In this document: in pieces, positions 8,162 to 18,037 of the stretch
Layout: each line of letters starts with the position of its first letter
Numbering within the stretch: the stretch's first letter is position 1
Assembly (NCBI GenBank): GCA_900540185.1
Contig: UQFH01000002.1
Coordinates: 62,001-126,000, forward strand
From: an uncultured Eubacteriales bacterium
GTDB taxonomy: Bacteria; Bacillota; Clostridia; Tissierellales; Peptoniphilaceae
Reading direction: 5' to 3'
DNA length: 64,000 nt
Position numbers and translations under genes: made by a program
The notes under the pieces: generated by a model
What the model saw: only the letters and a program-made list of their open reading frames with translations
Database searches by the model: none
What the model was told of the DNA's origin: nothing

Positions 8162-11100
8162 ATGAATAGAAAATTACTTTCAATTTTATTAGCGGTTTTC
8201 ATGGTGTTTGGAATGATTCCATTCACGTCACAGGCAAGTGACAGCAAAGGTTATACCGAAGCTTATGAAACGCTTACAAAAGAAATGGACAATAAACTGG
8301 AGGATGGAAAAGAGTACGAATTTATCGTTGAAATCTTTGAAAACAATCGTCCGGTTTCAAGCCAAACAAGAGATTTGACAGCGCAAACATTCAGTTCAGC
8401 TGTCAGAAGAGGAAGAGAACTAAGCTTGATTGAAAAGAGAATAAATGACCAAAATGAAGTTTTGGCAGATATTTTCGGCGAAAGACAACTAAGAAGAAAC
8501 TCTGATGAAATTTCATACTCAACAATGAGCAAAGCTTCATCATTCAGAGCAAGAAACAATTCTCGCCCTATTATCAAAGACATGGAACAACTAAAGACAA
8601 TGCCACGTTATAAAGCATTGTTGAACGGTTTTGCATTGAAGATGACTTATGCAGAGGCAAAAGAAGTTGCAATGCTTCCTAATGTTAAGGCAGTTACAAA
8701 GGCTGTTGAATACAAGATGCCTGAAAAGCCAAGCATGGGAACAAGTAAAAATATTATAAATGCTAACGTTTCTACTAAGAGAGGATATGATGGTAAAGGC
8801 AGAATTGTTGCTATATTAGATACAGGGGCAGATGTTAATCATCCTGATTTTAGACTTTCAGAAGAAGGATTAAAAGCTGCAAAATATACTAAGCAATCAA
8901 TTAATGATAAGATTAATGAACTTCATTTATGGGGAGAATACAAAACAGAGAAAATTCCTTATGCATATAACTATGCAGATAGAAGTAATGATTTATTAGA
9001 TAATGCTGATCATGGTCAACATATTGCTGGTACTATTGCAGGTAACGCTTTAGACCCAAACAATGGAGTTGTCGGAGTTGTTCCTGAAGCTCAGCTTATG
9101 GTTATGAGAGTTTTCTCTATCGGTCAACCAACAACAAATACAGCTATTTACGCTGAAGCTATTGATGACGCAGTATTACTAGGCGCAGACTCGATCAATA
9201 TGAGTTTAGGAAGCTTTGCCGGTTCTGAAGATGCTGATAAAATTATGACTAAGGTTGTTAACAATGCTAATGAACATGGTACTATTGTTTGTATAGCTGG
9301 AGGTAATGATGGATATCAATTTAGCAACTTTAACTATCAACCATCAGATATACTTGATTTTGCAACAGTTGGAAGCCCTGCTACAATGAAAGAATCATTA
9401 GCTGTTGCTTCTTATAACAACAGTAAAATTTCTTATAAAAGAGGTTTATTTACTTTTGAAGGAAAAGAACTTAATACTGCCATAGGAGACTACACTAAAG
9501 CTCAGCCTAAAACAGGCTTAGAAGCTAAAGAATATGATTTAGTTTTTGTTGGCAAAGGCAACCTTGATACAGATTATGATGGTAAAGATGTAGAAGGTAA
9601 GATTGTTATAGCGGAACGTGGTGCTGTTGGAATGGAACCTGCTACATTTGGAGTTAAATCAGCGATGGCATATGCCCATGGCGCGGCTGCATGTATCATT
9701 GGTTATACAATTAATCATGATCAAAATTATGAACAATTATATTTTCTAACAGTTGAAAATGAGGCACCAGTTGTTCCGACATATTCTGTTTCAAACAAAG
9801 ATTATGATGAAATCAAGAAACAACTAGTTAACGAAGAAGGAAAAATAACATTCGTAAAACATGATATGAGCGGTTATGATTCTCCGGTAAAAAATACTAT
9901 GAGTGTTTTCAATAGCTGGGGACCAACTCCAGGTCTTGGAATCAAGCCTGAAATTACTGCTCCTGGTGGAGATATATGGTCAACTGCTAATAACAATGGT
10001 TACCAATCAATGAGCGGTACATCTATGGCAACACCACACGTTGCGGCAGGAATTGCAGCAGTACGTGGAAAGCTTGCTGAAATGAAGAATTTGGGATTAG
10101 AAGATGACCAAATTGCAATGTTCGTTAAGAAAGTTTTAATGAATACAGCAAATCCGGCTAAAACATTAACAGGAAATTCATATTTTTCTGTTAGAAGTCA
10201 GGGCGCCGGAATTATGGATTTAGACGATGCTACAAGTGGAAATTATGTTACAGTTGAAGATAACAGAGCTGGTGCAAGTTCGTTTGGAGAAGCTAAAGTT
10301 GAATTCAAGCAAATTGACGAAGCAAAATTAAATGTTAATTTGAAGCTTACAAGTTATTTAGAACAAGATGTTAAGTATGATGTTTCATATGTTTTACAAA
10401 CTGATAAAGTTGAAGACGGCTCTGTTGTGTTGAACCCTGACAAATATGAAGCTATAACATTAGGAAGCGGCGATTTAGGGACGATTAATTTAAGTTCAAA
10501 AGGCAATTCGGAATTTGTCAATGAAATTACTTGGGAAGAAAACGAAACTTTAGCAAATGATTATCCAAAGGGATACTTCGTTGACGGATATATATTCTTT
10601 AAGCCTCAAATAGACGGAATACCTACATTATCAATTCCGATGCTCGCATTTAAGGGGGATTGGGATATTCTTCCTGTTATAGAAGATTTTATTCACGATT
10701 ATGATTTGGATGCAGGGGAAAGACCGTTTTGGCTTGACGGTGCTGAAGTAGGAAAAATTTACAAAACTCCAGCTACAGGAATCGATGCCACAATGCTTAT
10801 GTCAAACTTCTTCTATATAGACAATGGCGAATCGTTTAAAGATGCACTTGGTAGAACAGAAGATGGAAGATTTACGAACCATTTTGCAATAAGTCCCGGC
10901 GTTAAAGATAAATCTCAAGACTACTTGCAATTTAAAGGAGTATTTCTTAGAAACTGGGATGATTTTTATATGTTGGTTTCAAAGAATGGCGAAGAAATAA
11001 ATAAAATTGAAAACCCATATAGAAAGAGCGGTAGAAAATCAGGTTTTACTGTAAATGGAACAGAAATATACTCTATATCAGAAGCGCCATGGATGTGGGA

Positions 11101-14100
11101 CGGAACTGATGCTGATGGCAATCAACTTTCCGAAGGAGAGTATGATTTAACCATTCATGCAAAGATGCAAAATAATCCTAACGCTAAAGCAGATGAAAAG
11201 ACTGTAAAAGTTATTGTAGATAATACAAAGCCGGAAATAGAGGAAGCTCCGCAATATGATGCGGATAATAAGACTATCACACTTAAAGCGAGCGACAGCT
11301 TGTCAGGAATAAAAGCAGTTTACTATATGTATGAAACAGATGATAAAGAAAATCCTATTAAAGTTGAGTGGACCGATAAAGAAACAGATGGATCTTACAA
11401 GATAGAAAACTGTGAAAAAGACGGAGGAATTGTTTTTGTATTAGACTGGGCCGGAAATCTTACTAAACTTGATTTAAGCGCAAAAGGTTCAAATGTTATC
11501 GAAATCGTTAGAGATTCTGAAGATTATGCAAATGTAGAAATAGCTGTATTTGACAAAGATCATAAGAAAATGACAAATCTTAATGCTCTAGAAGATGGAA
11601 AATATACAATTGAAGCTTTAAATGTTCCGGAAGGTGTTAATGTGGAAATAAATCCTACAGAAATAACTTTTGGAGAAGGTGGAGTTACATCGCCTGCGAC
11701 TGTAAATGTTAAGTTTAGTGAAATTTCACAAGATGAAATTGATCAATACGGAACATTAAAAGTTAATGTAGTGGATAGCAACACAGTTTGGTCTGGCTTT
11801 ACTATTTATGCCGTTGATGAAAATGGTAAAAAATATGAATTGTATACAAAATTTGACTGGGGCGCCGAAACATACGGAGCAAAAATGCCGGCTGGTGAAT
11901 ATACAATTTTAGTTTTGAATTCAAATGGTGAAGAAATAAATTATTCAGGAGATAAAACTGTTGTAGTAAATAAACAAGATACTACATGGTCTAAGATTAG
12001 ATTCTTACGTTCTGGAGATTTAGAAGTAAGCATCTGGTCAGAAGCGTCTGAAGTAATTAATAGTATCAAAGATTTAGGTGTTGAAACCCCATCTGAAAAT
12101 GAATATTCTTTTAATGCAAAGGAAATATTCAGGGTAATTGACACCGAAACTGGTAAAGACTTATTTGAAGGTAAAGATTATTATGAAGCTTATTTTAAGC
12201 CTTGGGATAATGGAGAACAAATAGATTTCTGGATTCCTGCAGATGGCAATTACACAGTTGAATTTATTAATGATAACAGAGAGTATTTAGTTGAGCCTAC
12301 AAGAGTTGATGCAAAGCTTTACACATATCAAAAAGACGAAGAGCATAAATGGGTTTATATAGATGTGTACTATCCAAAAACGGATACAGCTAATCTTACA
12401 ATAAAAGAAGAACTAGTTTCCGGCGAAACTTCAACAGAAAAAATCAATGCTAAATATCACTTATACGATGATTATGGCAATGAAATACCTTCAACAACAT
12501 CAACTACTTGGGAAGGTCTTCAAGCTAAATTCTACACATTAGTAGTTGAAAATCTAAGTGATAAGTTGATTCCTGAAAGAAAAACTTACAAGATAGATGC
12601 GTTTAATAACTTAAATGTTGAACAAGTTGTTAGATGGAAGGATGTTACTACTGATCCGGTTAAGAGATACACTTCATTAGTAGTTGGTATCTACGGAGAA
12701 TATGATAGTACAAACAGAGACATTCAAGTTTTATTAAAGAATGTTTACACTCAAGAAGAGATTGTAATTAATGCTGAAGCGGGTAGTAAAGTTAGTGAAG
12801 AATTAGTACCTTTAGGAACTTATGAAGCAACATTGACACTACCTGATGGTATAATTATAGATGAAATCTTCTTGTCAGTAAATGAGTATGATGGGTCGAA
12901 AGACGAATTAGTTGCACTTGGAACTAAGTTTAAAGCAACATTTACTACTGCATTTAATGAAATCGAAATCAACTTGAAAAAACAAAAGAGAGATTTCGGT
13001 GAGGTAGACGTTATAGCTAATGGCTTACAAGGTGAAACAGTTAATTACAGATTAACCGGACAAGATATTCAAATTGAAGCAATAGACGGAATTTTCAAAA
13101 ATCTTGAACCTGGTAAATACACATTAAGCTTTGATGTACCTGAAGGATACGAAGTAGATTCAAATGAAATTGAAGTTAATGTTGAAGAAGGAAAAGTAAA
13201 TACGGTTTACGTTAACTTTAACAAGAAGCTTGATGATACTGTCGCAACCCACAAAGCAAGTATTAAAACTACTGAAGTAAATGAAAAAGGCGAAGTGCTA
13301 CGTGATTTAGACTTAAAATTCGTTGCAATAGCTGAAGATGGATCACAATATAGCATCGATAAGATTCCTGCAGATACAAAAGTTAAACTTGTAGAAGTTG
13401 GTTTGCCGGATGGCTTCGAAAGAAAAGATGCAAGTGATGAATTTATTACTTTTGATGCAGATAAAGAATTTAGCTTTGAATATGTAAATAAAAAAGTTAT
13501 ACCGGCAAATGAAAATGATACAAAAGAAGGATATGTAAATATTACTTTTGACGCGGCTGACAATGGAGTTTTAAATGCTCCAGGATTTAACGATGTTAAA
13601 AAACTTTCTTATCTAGTTAAAGAAGCTTACCAAGTTAGTGACTTTAAATTCTATATACCGGAAGTAACACCGGATAAAGACTATGAATTTAAAGACTGGG
13701 ACAAGCAATTACCTTCAAAGAGATTTGCAAAATCAGAAACATTAGTGGCTCAATACGAATATCATGAACCGATTGTTCCACCAACACCGGATGAACCAAT
13801 CGTTCCTGAACCTGATTATCCGATTATCCCGGACTACCCGGTAATTCCACACAGGCCACACAGACCGACGACACCTACAAAAGACATTGTAAAAGACACA
13901 ACAAAACCGGTTGAAAAACCTGTCGAAGAAAAGAAAGACTACGGAATTGTTGAAACAATGCCTACAATTGCAGCAACATTCTCAGACCTACCTGAAAATG
14001 AAGCAGCAGGTTCGATCATGAACATGGTTGCACGCGGAATCCTCAAGGGAATGGACAACGGAAAATTTGAAGGAGAACTCCCGATTACAAGAGCAATGGT

Positions 14101-14521
14101 TGCAACAGTATTAAAGAGACTTTCAAAAGACCAAACAATCAACAATGTAACGAACTTCAAAGACGTAAAAGATACAGACTGGTTTGCAGAAGCAGTTAAA
14201 TGGGCACAATCACAAGGTCTCATCAAAGGCTACGAAGACGGCACATTTAAAGCAAACAACCTCGTAACACGTCAAGAACTCGCGGTTATTATTGAAAGAT
14301 TCCTGAAAATCCATGGAATTATAATGGAAGAAATAAAAGAACTTTCATACAAAGACCTCGACACATTGCCTGCATGGAGCAAAGATGCTATCATCGCAAT
14401 GGCAAAAATCGGACTTGTTGAAGGACAAACTGAAGAAATGTACAACCCTGCAAGCGAATTTACAAGAGAAGAACTCGCAGTAATGCTTGAAAAAATTATC
14501 ATATGGGTTGAAAAACATTAG
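8162..14521 (+). CDS. Giant SLH-anchored subtilisin-like (S8) protease
   Basis: 2119 residues from ATG 8162, chosen over the in-frame GTG 8126 because GGGAGG stands just before it and the protein then opens with a signal peptide (MNRKLLSILLAVFMVFGMI...). Catalytic residues: Asp220 (AILDTGADVNHPDF), His284 (DHGQHIAGTIAG), Ser621 (SGTSMATPHVAAG). A protease-associated domain sits between His and Ser (about 420-560), as in C5a-peptidase/lactocepin enzymes. It is followed by Fn3-like and many Ig/carboxypeptidase-like beta domains (about 700-1830), a proline-rich spacer (~1875-1920) and three SLH domains (about 1940-2119) for S-layer or cell-wall polymer binding. Expected to be a cell-envelope protease. 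Leucine codons shift to CTC in the SLH part, unlike the TTA-rich middle, suggesting a mosaic gene. Confidence 0.92.
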   Translation: MNRKLLSILLAVFMVFGMIPFTSQASDSKGYTEAYETLTKEMDNKLEDGKEYEFIVEIFENNRPVSSQTRDLTAQTFSSAVRRGRELSLIEKRINDQNEVLADIFGERQLRRNSDEISYSTMSKASSFRARNNSRPIIKDMEQLKTMPRYKALLNGFALKMTYAEAKEVAMLPNVKAVTKAVEYKMPEKPSMGTSKNIINANVSTKRGYDGKGRIVAILDTGADVNHPDFRLSEEGLKAAKYTKQSINDKINELHLWGEYKTEKIPYAYNYADRSNDLLDNADHGQHIAGTIAGNALDPNNGVVGVVPEAQLMVMRVFSIGQPTTNTAIYAEAIDDAVLLGADSINMSLGSFAGSEDADKIMTKVVNNANEHGTIVCIAGGNDGYQFSNFNYQPSDILDFATVGSPATMKESLAVASYNNSKISYKRGLFTFEGKELNTAIGDYTKAQPKTGLEAKEYDLVFVGKGNLDTDYDGKDVEGKIVIAERGAVGMEPATFGVKSAMAYAHGAAACIIGYTINHDQNYEQLYFLTVENEAPVVPTYSVSNKDYDEIKKQLVNEEGKITFVKHDMSGYDSPVKNTMSVFNSWGPTPGLGIKPEITAPGGDIWSTANNNGYQSMSGTSMATPHVAAGIAAVRGKLAEMKNLGLEDDQIAMFVKKVLMNTANPAKTLTGNSYFSVRSQGAGIMDLDDATSGNYVTVEDNRAGASSFGEAKVEFKQIDEAKLNVNLKLTSYLEQDVKYDVSYVLQTDKVEDGSVVLNPDKYEAITLGSGDLGTINLSSKGNSEFVNEITWEENETLANDYPKGYFVDGYIFFKPQIDGIPTLSIPMLAFKGDWDILPVIEDFIHDYDLDAGERPFWLDGAEVGKIYKTPATGIDATMLMSNFFYIDNGESFKDALGRTEDGRFTNHFAISPGVKDKSQDYLQFKGVFLRNWDDFYMLVSKNGEEINKIENPYRKSGRKSGFTVNGTEIYSISEAPWMWDGTDADGNQLSEGEYDLTIHAKMQNNPNAKADEKTVKVIVDNTKPEIEEAPQYDADNKTITLKASDSLSGIKAVYYMYETDDKENPIKVEWTDKETDGSYKIENCEKDGGIVFVLDWAGNLTKLDLSAKGSNVIEIVRDSEDYANVEIAVFDKDHKKMTNLNALEDGKYTIEALNVPEGVNVEINPTEITFGEGGVTSPATVNVKFSEISQDEIDQYGTLKVNVVDSNTVWSGFTIYAVDENGKKYELYTKFDWGAETYGAKMPAGEYTILVLNSNGEEINYSGDKTVVVNKQDTTWSKIRFLRSGDLEVSIWSEASEVINSIKDLGVETPSENEYSFNAKEIFRVIDTETGKDLFEGKDYYEAYFKPWDNGEQIDFWIPADGNYTVEFINDNREYLVEPTRVDAKLYTYQKDEEHKWVYIDVYYPKTDTANLTIKEELVSGETSTEKINAKYHLYDDYGNEIPSTTSTTWEGLQAKFYTLVVENLSDKLIPERKTYKIDAFNNLNVEQVVRWKDVTTDPVKRYTSLVVGIYGEYDSTNRDIQVLLKNVYTQEEIVINAEAGSKVSEELVPLGTYEATLTLPDGIIIDEIFLSVNEYDGSKDELVALGTKFKATFTTAFNEIEINLKKQKRDFGEVDVIANGLQGETVNYRLTGQDIQIEAIDGIFKNLEPGKYTLSFDVPEGYEVDSNEIEVNVEEGKVNTVYVNFNKKLDDTVATHKASIKTTEVNEKGEVLRDLDLKFVAIAEDGSQYSIDKIPADTKVKLVEVGLPDGFERKDASDEFITFDADKEFSFEYVNKKVIPANENDTKEGYVNITFDAADNGVLNAPGFNDVKKLSYLVKEAYQVSDFKFYIPEVTPDKDYEFKDWDKQLPSKRFAKSETLVAQYEYHEPIVPPTPDEPIVPEPDYPIIPDYPVIPHRPHRPTTPTKDIVKDTTKPVEKPVEEKKDYGIVETMPTIAATFSDLPENEAAGSIMNMVARGILKGMDNGKFEGELPITRAMVATVLKRLSKDQTINNVTNFKDVKDTDWFAEAVKWAQSQGLIKGYEDGTFKANNLVTRQELAVIIERFLKIHGIIMEEIKELSYKDLDTLPAWSKDAIIAMAKIGLVEGQTEEMYNPASEFTREELAVMLEKIIIWVEKH

Positions 14522-14535
14522 AGAGAAGATACAAA

Positions 14536-14567
14536 AGACGCCTGATTATGTAGGGCGTCTTTTTTTA
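14536..14567 (+). terminator. Terminator of the S8 protease gene
   Basis: AGACGCC...GGCGTCT stem with an 11-nt loop, then a run of T. Confidence 0.85.
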
Positions 14568-14690
14568 TTTGCGGTCTATTTTGCGACCTGCTTGCAAACT
14601 TCAATTGTTTGATTGCTCGGAGTGCACTTAGCACACCTGCGCAATCAAAAATTGAGTTTACGGCGCATCTCATCAAAATAGCCCGCAAAT
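14567..14690. repeat. ATTTGCGG-ended palindromic element, copy 2 (124 bp)
   Basis: Starts ATTTGCGG and ends CCGCAAAT. Inner arms include TCAATTGTTTGATTG and CAATCAAAAATTGA. Like copy 1 at 7425, it abuts a terminator T-run and keeps CATCTCATC(A/G)AAA near its right end. Confidence 0.6.
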
Positions 14691-14743
14691 AAAAAAGAAC
14701 CCACAAAAAAACTCCATAATACATAAGTATTACAGAGCATAAA

Positions 14744-15388
14744 CTATTTCGCATTTGTTTTCTTTTCGATTTTTGCGTTCACAAGGCGGCAAAGGGGCAT
14801 CGGGATGTCTTCGACCGTATAGCTTTCGAGTGTTCCGGTCACGACGATTTCGTCGCCGTCGTCCGGGTATTTCTCGTCGCTGTTACTCGAGATGAATTCG
14901 AGCCCTTGCGCGCAACACGCGAGCGCATCTTTTATGAGACAGTAGTGTGTCATGCTTTTGCCTTCGGTGGTCGGGAAGGTGTACGAGTTTCCGTAAATTT
15001 TAAAAGTTTTCCCGGCGTAACTCTCCGGGTCCTGCACAACCATAAAGACGGTCGCATAAATCATGTCGGAGTTCATTTCGGTGAGGTCGTAGTCAATGTC
15101 TTTTTGATTTTCTCCGCCTACATTTTCCGCTTTTTGATTTTCTTTATTTTTATCTTCATTTATTTCCTTAACATCTTCTTCGGTCGCCTGAAAATCATTT
15201 TTAAGTGCTTTTTCATTTTCGGCATTTTCCTTTTTCTCTTGTTCCTTTTTCATTTCTTCTTCAATCGTATCTTTCACACTTTTTGTCGTTGAAAACATCT
15301 GATTTTTGTTTTGTCTTTTTTTACCACATCCGGCAATTGCAACAAAAATTATAAATATAATAAAGAATTTTATAAATCTATTTTTCAT
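14744..15388 (-). CDS. Lipoprotein of the zinc operon, DUF1980-like C-terminus
   Basis: 214 residues. Lipoprotein signal with lipobox IAGC (Cys20). It is followed by a very charged linker (Glu, Lys, Asn; about 25-100) and a compact C-terminal domain (about 105-210). The C-terminal pattern GKTFKIYGNSY...ALACCAQG...DEIVVTGTLESY resembles the OB-like domain of the TIGR03943/DUF1980 family (GFV...CCAADA...VTGT), often found beside metal transporters. The start codon is directly at the end of the permease gene, so it is the last cistron of the zinc-uptake operon. A role in metal delivery or sensing at the outer face is an inference. Confidence 0.7.
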   Translation of the reverse strand: MKNRFIKFFIIFIIFVAIAGCGKKRQNKNQMFSTTKSVKDTIEEEMKKEQEKKENAENEKALKNDFQATEEDVKEINEDKNKENQKAENVGGENQKDIDYDLTEMNSDMIYATVFMVVQDPESYAGKTFKIYGNSYTFPTTEGKSMTHYCLIKDALACCAQGLEFISSNSDEKYPDDGDEIVVTGTLESYTVEDIPMPLCRLVNAKIEKKTNAK

Positions 15389-16231
15389 TTATTCACCTCG
15401 CACGATGTTAAAAATTTTACAAATTGCAAAGATTAGAATATTTGCACCGACTATTGTGGAGCCGACGGGAGTGCCGACAAGAATTGCAAAGACGATTCCC
15501 AAAACTGCACAAAACACCGAAAAGAGAACAGACAATATGCACACACTTTTAAATGAGTGAGTTATTTTCATTGCCGATATTGTCGGAAAGACGATGAGTG
15601 CGGAAACGAGAAGCGAACCCACAAGTGTCATTGCAAGAGATATTACAATTGCAATGATTATTGATAACAAGAGATTTGTAAGTTCGATATTTACGCCGGT
15701 TGCCTTTGCGTATTCTCCGTCAAATGTGACGGCAAAGATGTTTTTATAGTTTGTGAGAAAAAATATTAAAACCAAAATCGAGAGCGCTATGCAGCTGTAA
15801 ACGTCGGAGAGTTTCAGCGTCAAAATCGAGGTCGATCCGAAAAGAGTTGTGCAGACGTCGACTGCGACGTTCGGACCCGTTTTAAAGACGTTCATGACGA
15901 GATATCCGAGCGCAAGAGCGGACACTGCAATCATTGCAATTGCCGCGTCGGATGTAAGGCTCATTTTCTTTCCCGAGTTTAAGAGAAGAATCGCCGTCAA
16001 AATTGTGACGGGAAGAATCAAATACATTTTGTTTGTAAGGCCCACGACTGTCGCAACGCTCATCGAGCCGAAGGCGACATTTGAAAGGCTGTTTCCAATA
16101 TAGCTGTATCTTTTTAAAACGAGCACAACGCCCAAGATTGAAGAAGCGAGCGCAATCAAAACGCCTGTGATGAGAGCATATCTCACGAACGGGTAGTCCA
16201 TATACATAAAAAATTTATTAAAGAGTTCCAT
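15389..16231 (-). CDS. znuB: Zinc/manganese ABC transporter permease
   Basis: 280 residues from ATG 16231, preferred over an upstream in-frame start because AAAGGAGG lies 9 nt before it. About eight hydrophobic helices with the ABC-3 family pattern (LSNVAFGSMSVA near the N-terminus, ATGVN...AIVISLAMTLVGSLLVSALIVFP...). Forms the membrane channel for the ZnuA-delivered metal. It overlaps the end of znuC by 14 bp and abuts the lipoprotein gene, so all are one operon. Zinc rather than manganese is inferred from the His/Asp-rich binding protein. Confidence 0.88.
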   Translation of the reverse strand: MELFNKFFMYMDYPFVRYALITGVLIALASSILGVVLVLKRYSYIGNSLSNVAFGSMSVATVVGLTNKMYLILPVTILTAILLLNSGKKMSLTSDAAIAMIAVSALALGYLVMNVFKTGPNVAVDVCTTLFGSTSILTLKLSDVYSCIALSILVLIFFLTNYKNIFAVTFDGEYAKATGVNIELTNLLLSIIIAIVISLAMTLVGSLLVSALIVFPTISAMKITHSFKSVCILSVLFSVFCAVLGIVFAILVGTPVGSTIVGANILIFAICKIFNIVRGE

Positions 16232-16880
16232 TTTCGTAGTCCTCCTTTTTACCAAAATAAAAATTCGCTCCGAGTTTTAAAACATGGCTTGCGTATTTTA
16301 GCGCATCCGTCGTGTCGTGGCTTATCATGATTATGGTTGTGCCGGATTTATTTAAATTGTTTATTAGTTTATACATATTTTCGCGCGCGGCGGCGTCGAG
16401 CCCCGTGACCGGTTCGTCCAATATCAAAACTTTTTTATTGCTTACAAAAGCGCGGGCGAGTAAAACTTTCTCCTGTTGTCCTCCCGAAAGTTTCGAAAAT
16501 GCTCTCTCTTTTAAATCGAGAATCCCGAAATTTTGAAGTGCCTCCAAGCATTTTTTCTTTTCGGATTTGGTATAGAAACATAAAAAGTTTGGGCGATTTC
16601 CCGAGATTACGACTTCATAAACAGTGGCCGGAAAATCGGGAGCGAGCGAGAAAAGTTGTGGAAGATAGCCTATGTCCTCCTTTTTAAGACCATTAAGCAC
16701 AACCTCGCCACCGAGCGGTTTTAAAAGTCCCAAAAGCGTTTTTATGAGTGTGGATTTTCCGGTGCCGTTTTCACCCAAAACGAGAAGATAGTCGCCGGAG
16801 TGGATTTTTAAATTTAAAGAATCGGAAAGGATTTGACGCTTGTAGCCAAACGCCAAATCCTTAACATCAATTGAGTACAT
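16218..16880 (-). CDS. znuC: Zinc ABC transporter ATPase
   Basis: 220 residues. Walker A GENGTGKST (about 36-44), signature LSGGQQEKVLLARA, Walker B KVLILDEP, and the switch histidine in MISHD. Its ATG overlaps the stop of znuA (TAATG) and its end overlaps znuB, showing translational coupling. It powers uptake by the neighbouring permease. Length is typical of the metal-uptake NBD family. Confidence 0.9.
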   Translation of the reverse strand: MYSIDVKDLAFGYKRQILSDSLNLKIHSGDYLLVLGENGTGKSTLIKTLLGLLKPLGGEVVLNGLKKEDIGYLPQLFSLAPDFPATVYEVVISGNRPNFLCFYTKSEKKKCLEALQNFGILDLKERAFSKLSGGQQEKVLLARAFVSNKKVLILDEPVTGLDAAARENMYKLINNLNKSGTTIIMISHDTTDALKYASHVLKLGANFYFGKKEDYENGTL

Positions 16881-17992
16881 TAATTTAGACCCGCCTTGAG
16901 CGTGTCGAGATTTTCTTCCATAATTTCGAGATAGCTCGTGTTGTCGCTTGAAGAAACCGATTCGAGAGAGTTTAAAACACGGATTTCCTGTGTTTTAGTT
17001 TTTGTATTTTCTTTAATCGTTTCGGCGATTTTATGGTCCGAGTCGGAAAGAGTGAAAATAGAATTTAAACCGAGCTCGTCGACTTTGTTTGCCAAAAATA
17101 CAATTGTTTCAAAACTTGCTTCGGATTCTTGCGAACATCCCACAAATGCAGCATAGTATTTCAAATTGTAGTCGTCGACCAAATATCTGAACGGGAATCT
17201 GTCGCCGAAAAGTACGGTGTCGAACTTTTGATTCGAAAGTTCTTCAGAGTATTTTTTGTCCAAAGCGTCCAACTTTTCAACATATGCTTTTAAATTTTCG
17301 TCGAACTTGTCGGCGTATTTCGGGCTTAACTTCTTTAGATTTTCACAGATTTCATTACAAACGAGTTTTGCGTTCTTTAGAGAAAGCCAAACATGTTCGT
17401 CCATTTCGACTTCGTCGTCGTGGTGGTGATGATGATGCTCATCATGTTCATCTTCATCTTCATCTTCATCTTCATCATGTTCGTCTTCATCGTGGTCGTC
17501 TTCATCGTGGTCGTCTTCATCGTGGTCATGGTCGTGGTCTTCGTCTTCCATGCCTTCGACAACTTCTTCCGGTTTGATATTGTCTTTTAAAACTTCCATC
17601 ATATTTATCGCCGTCACATTCGGACTTTCCTTGATTGCGTCCGGCGCCCATTCGTCGGACTCACCGCCGACATAAACAAAAAGATTTGCATTTTTTATGC
17701 TTGTAATATCTTCGGCGCTCGGCTCGAAATTGTGCAAATTGATTCCCTTGTCGGTCAAATTTTTCACAGTTACATTTGTGTCCTTTGCGATTTCTTTGAC
17801 CCAGTCGTAGGACGGATAAATATTTGTGACGACGCTTATTTCATCGTCTTTGTTTTCGTCTTTTTCAACATTTCTTTCAACATTTTTTGTGTTTTCTTTT
17901 TCTTCTTTAACGGCGCCGTCTTTTTTTGCGCAGCCGCCGACAAATAGCACTGCTACGAGTGCAAAAATAATTAATTTAATTTTACCTTTCAT
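16880..17992 (-). CDS. znuA: Zinc-binding lipoprotein of ABC transporter, His/Asp-rich loop
   Basis: 370 residues from ATG 17992 (GGAGG 6 nt upstream). Lipobox FVGGC near residue 21. Cluster A-I substrate-binding fold with ligands expected at the His of NLHNFEPSAED and the His of DEHVWLSLKNA. An exceptional acidic/histidine stretch of about 45 residues (repeats of HDHD, DDHDED and a final run of six His) lies between them; such loops bind zinc in ZnuA/AdcA. The third site that is usually His in the family reads GDRFPFRYL here, a variant form. Captures Zn2+ outside the membrane and hands it to ZnuB. Confidence 0.9.
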   Translation of the reverse strand: MKGKIKLIIFALVAVLFVGGCAKKDGAVKEEKENTKNVERNVEKDENKDDEISVVTNIYPSYDWVKEIAKDTNVTVKNLTDKGINLHNFEPSAEDITSIKNANLFVYVGGESDEWAPDAIKESPNVTAINMMEVLKDNIKPEEVVEGMEDEDHDHDHDEDDHDEDDHDEDEHDEDEDEDEDEHDEHHHHHHDDEVEMDEHVWLSLKNAKLVCNEICENLKKLSPKYADKFDENLKAYVEKLDALDKKYSEELSNQKFDTVLFGDRFPFRYLVDDYNLKYYAAFVGCSQESEASFETIVFLANKVDELGLNSIFTLSDSDHKIAETIKENTKTKTQEIRVLNSLESVSSSDNTSYLEIMEENLDTLKAGLN

Positions 17993-18037
17993 ATTAACCT
18001 CCAATAATTAGAATAAATTTTTGATGAGATATTAAAT

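Noticed and set aside
17284..17590. Open frames on the plus strand opposite the His/Asp-rich ZnuA loop
   Set aside because: They are antisense reflections of the repetitive GAC/CAT codons; no ribosome site and no independent signal.
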